64,000 nucleotides of DNA from Nostoc sp. UHCC 0702 (GTDB lineage Bacteria > Cyanobacteriota > Cyanobacteriia > Cyanobacteriales > Nostocaceae): assembly GCA_017164015.1 (NCBI GenBank), contig CP071065.1:5061918-5125917 (forward strand), read 5' to 3'. Each line of letters begins with the position of its first letter. Positions within the stretch are counted from its first letter, which is position 1. The notes beneath the pieces were generated by a model. It was not told the origin of the DNA. It did no database searches and was given only the letters and a program-made list of their open reading frames with translations. Below are positions 36,130 to 44,160 of the stretch, one piece after another. The position numbers and the translations under genes were made by a program.

Positions 36130-38184
36130 TTGATTATGATAACTGGCAAATTCTACCTGCATCTGACTGTACTTTCTTGCGCTCCAGACACTTCCACACT
36201 TACTGCCATTGCAATGGTTTTAGTCCTCATTTGGGGTTTAGCATTGCTTGTCTGTTTATTCAAACATCGCCAAAGTGAAGCCGTTAAGCAATTGCAAAGT
36301 AAAATAGCTGCGCTTAGTCAGGTAAAAACAGATTTACAAACAGAAAGAGAATTCCTAAATGCCTTGCTAGAGAATTTGACACAAGGAATTGTTGCTTGTG
36401 ATGGTAATGGCATTTTGACGCTATTTAATCGGGCGACAAGAGAGTATCATGGATTACCAGAACAACCCCTCCCCACTGAAGAGTGGGCAGAATATTATGA
36501 CTTATATCTACCTGATGGTAAGACGCAGATGACAATGGAAGATGTCCCCTTGTTTCGAGCATTTCAAGGAGAGAAGCTTCAGAACGTTGAAATAGTGGTA
36601 GCTCCAAAAGACGGATCAAAGCGCACACTATTAGCTAGTGGACAAGCATTTTTTAATGCACAAGGAAAGAAATTGGGTGCAGTCATAGTGATGCAGGATA
36701 TCACTGAACGCAAGGCAGCTACTGAAGCACTCGCTCAAGGCAATGAAGAGCTGGAACTTCGAGTCAAGCAACGGACAGCTCAATTAGAACAAACCGCCGC
36801 AGAGTTAGCTTATTTTTCAGAGGAGGTGAAGCAGCAAACCGCCATCTTGCAATTAATCCTCAACAGTATGGGTGACGGTGTGATCGTTGCCGATGAAAAG
36901 GGAAAGTTTTTAATCTTTAATCCGGCGGCAGAGGATATGTTTGGCACAGGTTTCACAGATACGACCCCCGATGAATGGTCTGCAACCTACGGGTTGTTTT
37001 TGCCCGATGCGCTGACTCCATACTCTCCTGCTGATTTACCTTTGGCGCAGGCAATTAGAGGCTTTTCGGTTGATGGTTTAGAAATGTTTGTTCGTCATTC
37101 TCGCCATCCAGAAGGTATATGGACAAAAATCAACGGTAGACCGCTGTTTGATGAGACTGGAGTGCTGAAGGGCGGTGTGATTGTTTGTCGCAATGTTACA
37201 GGTGATAAACAAGCTGAGGAAACTTTACGGCGGTCTGAAGCGCAGTTGAAAGACCGAACCCTTCAGTTAGAACAAACTCTGCGTGAACTTCAGCAAACCC
37301 AAGCTCAACTTATTCAAACTGAAAAAATGTCTTCATTAGGGCAATTAGTTGCGGGTGTGGCTCACGAGATTAACAACCCCGTTAACTTTATTTATGGCAA
37401 TCTTACTCATACTCATGAATATATAAAAGATTTGCTCAACTTGGTGCAACTTTACCAGGAGTACTATCCTGATCCTGCACCAGCCGTTCAAGAAGAGATT
37501 TTGGCAATTGATTTTGATTTCCTTTCTCAAGATTTGCCTAAGATGCTGTCATCGATGAAAGTAGGAGCCGAGCGCATTCGCGAAATTGTTCTATCATTGC
37601 GGAACTTCTCGCGACTAGATGAGGCTGAGATGAAAGCTGTCGATATTCATGAAGGATTAGACAACACCCTGCTCATTCTACAAAATCGTTTAAAAGCTAA
37701 ACCAGAATACCCAGGTATACTACTTATCAAAGAGTATGGCAACCTACCTTTAGTAGAATGCTACGCGGGACAACTGAACCAGGTATTTATGAATATCTTG
37801 ACCAATGCAATTGATGCGTTAGATGAGTTGAAGCTAAGGCAAGATATCAAAGACATCAAAAATTATCGTAGTACTATCCGGATTCGTACTGAACTTTTAA
37901 ACAGCGAGCAAGTAGTGATTAGGATTGCTGACAATGGCGTTGGAATGACTGAGGCTGTATGTCACCGACTGTTCGATCCGTTCTTTACAACCAAACCAGT
38001 CGGTCAGGGTACAGGACTGGGTATGTCCATTAGCTACTCTATAGTAATTGAGAAACATGGCGGTCAATTGCAATGCTTTTCAGCACCAGGTCAGGGTGCA
38101 GAGTTTGTGATCCAGATCCCCATTCACAGAACAAAGGGCGTGGCGTATAAATGCGATCGCACCCCTGCTTTTAGAGTGAACTAA
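36130..38184 (+). CDS. PAS-domain sensor histidine kinase
   Basis: Up to 684 residues. The true start may be the Met at about residue 29, just ahead of a membrane helix (VLVLIWGLALLVCLF); the first 28 residues overlap transposon-relic DNA. Then come a short coiled coil, PAS 1 (~75-195, ending DITERKAATEAL), a coiled coil, PAS 2 (~240-360), a coiled coil and the His box AGVAHEINNPVNF (His at ~412). The ATPase boxes are N NQVFMNILTNAIDAL, G1 ADNGVGM and G2 GQGTGLGM. It appears fully functional, with no receiver domain. The kinase core is nearly the same as that of the GAF kinase at 337-2295. The signal and partner regulator are unknown. Confidence 0.9.
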   Translation: MIMITGKFYLHLTVLSCAPDTSTLTAIAMVLVLIWGLALLVCLFKHRQSEAVKQLQSKIAALSQVKTDLQTEREFLNALLENLTQGIVACDGNGILTLFNRATREYHGLPEQPLPTEEWAEYYDLYLPDGKTQMTMEDVPLFRAFQGEKLQNVEIVVAPKDGSKRTLLASGQAFFNAQGKKLGAVIVMQDITERKAATEALAQGNEELELRVKQRTAQLEQTAAELAYFSEEVKQQTAILQLILNSMGDGVIVADEKGKFLIFNPAAEDMFGTGFTDTTPDEWSATYGLFLPDALTPYSPADLPLAQAIRGFSVDGLEMFVRHSRHPEGIWTKINGRPLFDETGVLKGGVIVCRNVTGDKQAEETLRRSEAQLKDRTLQLEQTLRELQQTQAQLIQTEKMSSLGQLVAGVAHEINNPVNFIYGNLTHTHEYIKDLLNLVQLYQEYYPDPAPAVQEEILAIDFDFLSQDLPKMLSSMKVGAERIREIVLSLRNFSRLDEAEMKAVDIHEGLDNTLLILQNRLKAKPEYPGILLIKEYGNLPLVECYAGQLNQVFMNILTNAIDALDELKLRQDIKDIKNYRSTIRIRTELLNSEQVVIRIADNGVGMTEAVCHRLFDPFFTTKPVGQGTGLGMSISYSIVIEKHGGQLQCFSAPGQGAEFVIQIPIHRTKGVAYKCDRTPAFRVN

Positions 38185-38217
38185 ACCCCCAGCTACCCTC
38201 GCTTAAGAAAGCTCATT

Positions 38218-38440
38218 TTACCAGGATTTCACGCGATCGCTCATTGCTTGCGTTATGGGATGCGATCGCTTCCTTCCGCTCTCATAGGAGAGCGCATTAG
38301 CCAAGTCACTCTCAATTAACTTAGCACCTGTTAGGTTAGCCTCACTCAAATTGCAAAAGTGAAAATTTGCCCCTCTGAGGTCTGCTAGTGATAGATTAGC
38401 TCCTGTTAAATCTGCATTAGTGAGGTTAACTTCACTTAAG
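38218..38440 (-). pseudogene. Pentapeptide-repeat protein, 5' part removed by an IS
   Basis: Encodes about ten A(D/N)LxxAN-type pentapeptide units (VNLTNADLTGANLSLADLRG and so on) and an unrelated C-terminal tail. The frame runs straight out of the right-handed beta-helix repeats into the terminal repeat of the IS at 38441-39745. The apparent TTG start lies in IS DNA. The N-terminal half is not found on the other side of the IS, so the gene is a remnant. Confidence 0.75.
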
Positions 38441-39745
38441 CAGGACTTACGCAACTGTCACAAGCAATGGTGCGGTGTAACCGCGCCGTGCGCCTAAACA
38501 ACTACGCGATAAACATAGGAACAGCCGGACGTTTTAGTTGCTGAACTAAATAATTAGATAGTAGTCCATGCTTAATTTGATAAATTGTTTGACCAGTTAT
38601 ATAAGCTAAATTTTTGAGCCGAAGCCAGACTAAAATAGCGCAGGCGATATGATTTCTTTGAATACGACCCTTACGGCATTGACATGATTCAATGCCAGTC
38701 AATTGCTTTAATTCGCGGTGAAACTCTTCAATTTTCCATCGAACCTTACACACTTTTTGTACAACATCCGTAGAATCTTGAGATAAATCGTTTGTAGCGA
38801 TAAAATCCGTTCTGTCGGTCGAGACAGTTACTCGGAATAGTTTCACTTTTTTAGCTTGAGGAAACTTTTTTATTTTTATTATTTTACCTGATATCAACTC
38901 CTCCTCATTCCAAGATAATGATTCAATCCTTTTATAATTTTCAAGACAATTAGTATCATCTACAAGTCGATTACGTTTCAAAGGACAATAATAATATTTT
39001 CCTAAGCCATCAATGTATAACATTAATTTATTTGTGGCATACCAACTGTCCATTAACACAGCTTGGAATGGTAAAACCTTATGATATACAAGGTTTTGCA
39101 GCATTTCTGTTACATGGTCTATTTTAGTTTTACCATCTGAGTCTGGGTCATAAATACGATAGTCAACCACCCAAAATTTTCCTTCTTCATGATTGACATA
39201 TATACAATTTATTAAGCCGATACCCTGGATTACACCATGTTGGTTGCCACTATATTGTCGTTTACTTGTCTCTATTTCTGTGGCGTATCGTTTATCCAGC
39301 ACCGTGTCATCAAAAACTAGATATGCAGTATCACTCACTTGGACGATATCTTTAACATTATCCCAAAGCAAACGAGGTGTTAACTTTTCATTTTTGAGAT
39401 AACGGTTAATTTTATCATGACTGATCTGATCTAAATGCTCTGCCAAATTCGTGACTGTATAATTAATCTGACTGCTCAACAAGTATTGGCAATAGTTAAG
39501 TTTAGTAAATCTCATAAAATACAAGGTTTATTTTATGAATCCTTAACTCTATTTTCTCATAATTTGAACAAGGCTTCACACAGAGACACGACTTTAACTA
39601 ATTTTCGCAAGCCCCTTGTTAGTAAGCTCATCTTTGCTAGTACATATGTCTTGTAGAAATGCGATCGCCTGTGCCAGTTGCGTCCATTATTCAATACATC
39701 TGTACTCAATTTTAGCGATCGCCTGTGCCAGTTGCGTAAGTCCTG
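38441..39745. mobile_element. IS701-like insertion sequence
   Basis: 1305 bases with perfect 17-base inverted ends, CAGGACTTACGCAACTG at 38441-38457 and its inverse at 39729-39745, enclosing one intact transposase. Inside the right end the sequence CGATCGCCTGTGCCAGTTGCG occurs twice (39662 and 39717). No exact target duplication was seen. A relic of a related element is at 54837-55461. Confidence 0.88.
38502..39515 (-). CDS. IS701-like family transposase
   Basis: 337 residues from the ATG at 39515 (MRFTKLNYCQYLLSSQ); a TTG three codons earlier is less likely. A DDE transposase: first Asp in AYLVFDDTVLDKRY, second in AVLMDSWYATNKL, and the Glu in RWKIEEFHRELKQLTGIESC. The frame is intact and both terminal repeats are present, so this copy could be active. 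Function: cut-and-paste movement of its own element. Confidence 0.88.
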   Translation of the reverse strand: MRFTKLNYCQYLLSSQINYTVTNLAEHLDQISHDKINRYLKNEKLTPRLLWDNVKDIVQVSDTAYLVFDDTVLDKRYATEIETSKRQYSGNQHGVIQGIGLINCIYVNHEEGKFWVVDYRIYDPDSDGKTKIDHVTEMLQNLVYHKVLPFQAVLMDSWYATNKLMLYIDGLGKYYYCPLKRNRLVDDTNCLENYKRIESLSWNEEELISGKIIKIKKFPQAKKVKLFRVTVSTDRTDFIATNDLSQDSTDVVQKVCKVRWKIEEFHRELKQLTGIESCQCRKGRIQRNHIACAILVWLRLKNLAYITGQTIYQIKHGLLSNYLVQQLKRPAVPMFIA

Positions 39746-39885
39746 TTCAAGACTGCCTGTTTTGCGCGCCAGTTAGTGACTGAGCGCTGCACAAAGACTT
39801 ACAACACTGATGCAGCCCATTTACAGCGCCCAGTCACCACTGTGTTACAATCGGCTGAAGTACAGATGTCTGCAAGAACTAAGTT
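39746..39885. other. Short intergenic region
   Basis: Flank of the IS; no pentapeptide-repeat coding was found here. It contains CAGTCACTAAC/AGTCACCAC-like short repeats. Confidence 0.4.
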
Positions 39886-40068
39886 CTAAACAGCTGAATC
39901 TGAACGTTCTATTTGCTGCCGAATGGTATCAATAGAAGCATTAATGCCAGCTAGTTTGGACTCTAAATCATCTCGCATCCAAATCAAGAATTTTAATTTC
40001 CGCTCTAAGCTAGCTTTGTGCGAAATGGGTTCGCTTCCATAACATGAATTACCCCAAAAAGGAAACAT
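39886..40068 (-). CDS. Small helical protein of unknown function
   Basis: 60 residues. AGAGG lies seven bases before the ATG, a good ribosome binding site, which supports a real gene. It begins MFPFWGNSCYGSEP, followed by a single amphipathic helix or coiled coil (KASLERKLKFLIWMRDDLESKLAGINASIDTIRQQIE). The family is not recognised. It stands alone. Confidence 0.5.
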   Translation of the reverse strand: MFPFWGNSCYGSEPISHKASLERKLKFLIWMRDDLESKLAGINASIDTIRQQIERSDSAV

Positions 40069-40283
40069 AGTTAACCTCTGTATTTAGCTTTTGTAACAGT
40101 GCAATATATTGCACCACTATATTCTGACTAATAACAATCAGACTGGTGTGTGTAATAACCGACCAAAATTATACGTGCTTAACGAACAGGTCAAAATCGT
40201 GGAAAACGAGGTATTTTGCCAGACTACCATCAACTCTTTCCACTCCTCTTTTAAGAAAAAGTTCAAGTCACGACGCCATGTTC

Positions 40284-40403
40284 ATATCAAGTCCCCCTAA
40301 TTACTTATAATTCAGAGTATGTGTGCAGAAATCTTAAAACTCTCTCTCCTGCACCCCTTCTCCCTTGCAGTCTTAATGATAAGTCTTTAACCGGACACGA
40401 TAT
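40284..40403. mobile_element. Small non-coding mobile element, copy H
   Basis: 120 bases with ends ATATCAAGTCCCCCTAATT and, inverted, ATATCGTGTCCGGTTAAAG. The interior differs from the other copies; the ends define the family. Confidence 0.65.
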
Positions 40404-40618
40404 CAAAGGTTATGGCAATTTGGCATGGCAACTCTGTGTTTTGCAGTTTAAATGAGATATCAACAGAACGCAACAGCCACAAATCGCCAGTTGTTGACCT
40501 AAGGCTGTAGAATAACAAGAGCAAGCAACCCACAGCGCTCGGTCATCGCTTCGTTACAACTGGCTAGTAATGTACTACAAAACATATAGTAAATGTGCGA
40601 TCGCTCGTTCTGTCTCTG
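40404..40618. other. Intergenic region
   Basis: No gene was seen. It contains a HIP1-like octamer. Confidence 0.35.
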
Positions 40619-40822
40619 ATATCATGTCCGTTTAAACACTTATGATATCTGTGGAGGTCAGTAATTGGGAACTTGTACTCTCGCACTTGTGCCGAGCGAA
40701 GTCGAGGTAAGCCGAAGTATTGGTAATTGGTAATTGGTTTTGAGTATTACCTATTACCCATTACCTATTACCTATTACCAAGCAAACCGACTATATCGTA
40801 AGTAATTAGCCGAACTTGATAT
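40619..40822. mobile_element. Small non-coding mobile element, copy C
   Basis: 204 bases, ATATCATGTCCGTTTAAAC to the inverse of ATATCAAGTTCGGCTAATTA. It is almost the reverse complement of copy A, including the segment CTCGCACTTGTGCCGAGCG. Confidence 0.8.
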
Positions 40823-40980
40823 GAAGCCGCACTGTTGTTACTGTGATCAATTTCAGCGATCGCGATTACAAACTTGTTTATAGTTGATAAAATGTGTGTT
40901 TGATTACTTCTTACTTCTGTATACCTAATTATCGGTCTTCCGAATAAGTTTTTTTACCTATATAATTAGTAATTAATCTT

Positions 40981-41451
40981 ATGTCTTACTCATCATTTGT
41001 AGCTTCCAGCCAGAAAAATATTGCCACAAAACGGGATATTAAACAGGTTCCCTTTGTTGAGCTTTTCAATCATCGTTTGCAGGGAGTTGTTTCTAGCGGT
41101 TCCGATATTGAGCGGGTTTATGTTTCTTTTTTTGAAGCGGGGACGCTGGATTTTTATTGCAGTACAAATAATAACCGTCCTTGTGGGGGTTTGCGCGGCT
41201 ATCCCTGCAAGCATTTGGAAGCGGTGATGAAAGAAGCGATCGCAGCTTACGGTATTGACCAAGTTAGCAATTATCTTAAGGTTTCCGGTGATGTGAGTCA
41301 AATTAATTCGCTGGTTGACATTCTCAATCGGCGAGGTACGGTAAAAAAGGAGCCTGCAAGTGAAGTTTTCAGCCGCTTTTTAAATTACTTGGGTTACCTA
41401 GAGTTAGAAACATCAAATTCTCCACTACCTGAAATGAGTTGGTTCATTTAG
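40981..41451 (+). CDS. Small Cys/His-containing protein, SWIM-zinc-finger-like
   Basis: 156 residues, family uncertain. Residues ~55-82 read LDFYCSTNNNRPCGGLRG then YPCKHLEAVM. The ordered Cys, Cys and C-x-H resemble the SWIM zinc-binding motif (CxC...CxH), though the first pair is spaced unusually. The rest is mixed alpha/beta. It has no signal peptide. A role in nucleic-acid or protein binding is a guess from the motif. It stands alone between mobile elements. Confidence 0.6.
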   Translation: MSYSSFVASSQKNIATKRDIKQVPFVELFNHRLQGVVSSGSDIERVYVSFFEAGTLDFYCSTNNNRPCGGLRGYPCKHLEAVMKEAIAAYGIDQVSNYLKVSGDVSQINSLVDILNRRGTVKKEPASEVFSRFLNYLGYLELETSNSPLPEMSWFI

Positions 41452-41995
41452 TAATCCACATACATCTTTTAATATCAGTAATTGCGTTGAATCTGTGAGG
41501 ATATCGTGATTACTGTAGTCAGCGATTTCCAAGAAATAAATTATTCTCAATTGTCGGGCGTGCAGGATGCCATTGGTGTCAAGTTAAGCTAGAAATAGCT
41601 TAACTGTTAGCTTTGTTACCCGCCTGGGAATAAATTCCCAGGCTAATAGCTAAACTCTACTGAAGTAGACTAAATATTTTTGGGGATATTTAGTCATCTT
41701 CAGATGACTTTTGCTATAAGCCTTGAAGTTCAGTTCCTTGCGGGACATCATTTTTACGCGATTGTTGACACCAATGGCAGGATGCCCGCCCTGAATACAA
41801 TAGACGGGTGGGGACACCCCGAAGTTTGCAAGGGCGGGGGGACGCTCCTTCTCTCAAGGGGAGACGCTACGCTTTCCGTCGCTAACGCCAGTCACCTGCG
41901 GGAGGGTTTCCCTCCCGCAGTGCTGGACTCACCGCACGCAACTTTTCTCCATCCCACAAGAAGATTTGGGATATTTTTTATAATTAAAGACCCTA
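41452..41995. repeat. Nested inverted-repeat region
   Basis: An outer inverted repeat pairs TGCCATTGGTGTCAA (41568-41582) with TTGACACCAATGGCA (41765-41779). Inside it are smaller hairpins: TTAAGCTA/TAGCTTAA at about 41584-41601, CCTGGGAA/TTCCCAGG at about 41623-41642 and AGTCATCTTCAGATGACT at about 41692-41709. From 41820 to 41930 there is a GGGAGACGCTACG-type dispersed repeat. The plus-strand frame at 41680-42012 crosses these and is not a convincing gene. Confidence 0.65.
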
Positions 41996-42263
41996 ATATC
42001 AAGTTCGGCTAATTACTTACGATATAGTCGGTTTGCTTGGTAATAGCTAATAGGTAATGGGTAATGGGTAATGGGTAATAGGTAATGGGTAATGGGTAAT
42101 GGGTAATAGGTAATGGGTAATGGGTAATGGGTAATAGGTAATGGGTAATGGGTAATGGGTAATAGGTAATGGGTAATGGGTAATAGGTAATACTCAAAAC
42201 CAATTACCAATTCCCAATTACCGACCTCCACAGATATCATAAGTGTTTAAACGAACATGATAT
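41996..42263. mobile_element. Small non-coding mobile element, copy D (expanded)
   Basis: 268 bases, same ends and orientation as copy A. The internal heptamer array GGTAATG/GGTAATA has grown to over 20 units (42040-42193), which explains its larger size. Confidence 0.8.
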
Positions 42264-42858
42264 AAGTCAATATTTAGAAAAATGTCCGCAATTGCGGACA
42301 TAAATGAGGTTTTCTGTCACTTGAATCGGCTACAATCATGTTGTACATGATATTTTTATTTTCAATTTTTACCATTAAAAAATCAACGCTAAAAAACTAG
42401 ATATTTAGACAAAAAATATGGAATTATTTCGTACCGCAATTAGCATCCTGATTAAAATTGCGTGTACTAGACTAACTTACAATCTGCTGTAGGTATCAAA
42501 GCAAGGAAGCAAGACTGTTTTACTGATCAGGTTTGAATTTTAAAATTTAAGTCAGGGTGTGATATTTTGAGACTAAATTCACATATTTACGTCTTGTAAA
42601 ATTCACAATTTCACTGCTTTTTCAATTACAAATATAAAGGTGGTCAGGTTAACAACCCCAGAAATTCCCAGTTCTGGGGTTTTACTTTTTTCCCATCTGG
42701 AAAATAGTGCGATCGTTGTAGGGACAGATTTTGTAAGAGATTAAATTAGTAGCAAGATATGCGTGCCGTACTCGTCCATACAGGAGTTAGGAGCGCCCCA
42801 CAAGGGCAAGTCAAAAGTCAAAAGCTAAAATTATTTATTCTTTTGAATTTTGACTTTA
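42264..42858. other. Intergenic region with a terminator-like hairpin
   Basis: No gene was seen. A stem CCCCAGAA...TTCTGGGG followed by TTTTACTTTTTT lies at about 42655-42690, a good plus-strand terminator shape with no obvious gene in front. A small RNA may end here. Confidence 0.45.
42655..42690 (+). terminator. Orphan intrinsic terminator-like hairpin
   Basis: ACCCCAGAA pairs with TTCTGGGGT across a short loop (ATTCCCAG), followed by a T-rich run. No protein gene lies directly upstream. Confidence 0.5.
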
Positions 42859-42989
42859 ATATCATGTCCTTTGCTTATTACTTATAATATGTCCGCAGCG
42901 ATCGCAACGAAGTGAAGCGAAGCAATCCCAGAGTCTTTGTGATTGCTTCGCTTCCCTCCCAATGACAACTAATCAACCGGACATGATAT
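42859..42989. mobile_element. Small non-coding mobile element, copy G
   Basis: 131 bases with ends ATATCATGTCCTTTGCTTA and, inverted, ATATCATGTCCGGTTGATT. It is a shorter relative of copy F. Confidence 0.75.
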
Positions 42990-43111
42990 AACTTATTGAA
43001 TTCCGCCTATCAGCCATCCCCCCATCCCCTGTTACATAAATTGCAACAATACAAGGTTTGAGATTTTGGTCGGCGATACTGAGATTAACTTCATCCATCT
43101 AGGGGTAGGTT

Positions 43112-44008
43112 ATGGACGCTTTAACTCAATTACTGTATAAATCTCCTTTATTTGTGAGTGCGCTATTGGGAGGGGTCATTTTTACCAGTTGTGCTTCTTT
43201 GGAGAATTCTTCTCCTAGTTCATTACCTGGAAGTTCAGGCGATCGCATGGCCAAGGAAGCAGCACCTGTTGCAGAACTTGCTAGCGATGTCTCTCAAGAT
43301 GCAAAAGCCCCACCAATACCTCGTTCTCGCCCCCAACTAATCAAAAAAGCCGCAATGACTGTGATTGTGAACTCTGTCGATCAAAGTATTGATGCTGTCT
43401 CGCAAATTATCACCAAGCAGCAAGGCGACTTGATCGGCTTGAAAGAACAACAACCTAGAGACGATAACTCGCGTCATACTGCATCAATACAGCTACGAGT
43501 CCCCCAGAACCAGCTAGAACCTACCTTGGAAGAATTAGCCAAACTGGGAACTGTAGAAAATCGCAATATCATGGCGGAAGATGTGGGCGATCGCTTGGTG
43601 GATTCCCAAGCTAGATTAACTAATCTGCGGAAAACTGAAGCCAATTTGCAAAAAATCATGGATCGGGCGGGTTCTGTAAAAGATGTCCTCAGTGTTGCCC
43701 AACAACTTAGTAATGTCCGAGAATCCATAGAGCAAATAGATGGTCAATTAAAAAACTTACAAAATCAAGTTGCATACTCCACTATCACACTTAACCTAGA
43801 AGCAGCAGTGTCTAGCAGCAGTCCGCAGCGTGCTTTAGGTTCGCAAATTCAAGAAACCTGGAACAACTCTACCAGTTCGGTTGGTGCATTTACAGTTGGT
43901 TTATTGAAGCTGGGTATTTGGTTAATCGCTTACACACCATATTTGTTGATTTTGGCTGCTGGTGCTTATAGCTTTATCCGTTGGCGGCGAACCCATTCAC
44001 TGCGTTAG
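43112..44008 (+). CDS. DUF4349-family lipoprotein
   Basis: 298 residues. A lipoprotein signal at the N-terminus ends in FTSCAS (Cys ~27). A Ser/Pro linker follows, then the DUF4349 domain (~75-265): beta-rich KKAAMTVIVNSVDQSID, RVPQNQLEPTLEELAKLG, a coiled coil at ~155-215 and VAYSTITLNL. It ends with a membrane helix (~265-288) and a basic tail (RWRRTHSLR). Family members are membrane-tethered periplasmic proteins of unknown function. It stands alone, flanked by mobile elements G and E. Confidence 0.88.
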   Translation: MDALTQLLYKSPLFVSALLGGVIFTSCASLENSSPSSLPGSSGDRMAKEAAPVAELASDVSQDAKAPPIPRSRPQLIKKAAMTVIVNSVDQSIDAVSQIITKQQGDLIGLKEQQPRDDNSRHTASIQLRVPQNQLEPTLEELAKLGTVENRNIMAEDVGDRLVDSQARLTNLRKTEANLQKIMDRAGSVKDVLSVAQQLSNVRESIEQIDGQLKNLQNQVAYSTITLNLEAAVSSSSPQRALGSQIQETWNNSTSSVGAFTVGLLKLGIWLIAYTPYLLILAAGAYSFIRWRRTHSLR

Positions 44009-44084
44009 ACATAAACATCACAATCAGCTGATTGTCACTAGTTAAGAAATTCAATTTTATAAATTGTTTTATAGCCTTTCCTAA

Positions 44085-44153
44085 TCACCCATTACCTATT
44101 ACCTATTACCAAGCAAACCGACTATATCGTAAGTAATTAGCCGAACTTGATAT
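44085..44153. mobile_element. Truncated small mobile element, copy E
   Basis: Only the right part is present: CCTATTACC heptamers, AAGCAAACCGACTATATCG and the inverse of ATATCAAGTTCGGCTAATTA. It ends eight bases from the stop codon of the glycosyltransferase gene. Confidence 0.7.
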
Positions 44154-44160
44154 TAATACA

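Noticed and set aside
41680..42012. 110-residue open frame on the plus strand
   Set aside because: It crosses hairpins and dispersed repeats, has no ribosome site and no family-like pattern.
42009..42240. Two overlapping minus-strand frames rich in Pro-Ile-Thr-His/Tyr
   Set aside because: They only translate the GGTAATG heptamer array of mobile element D.
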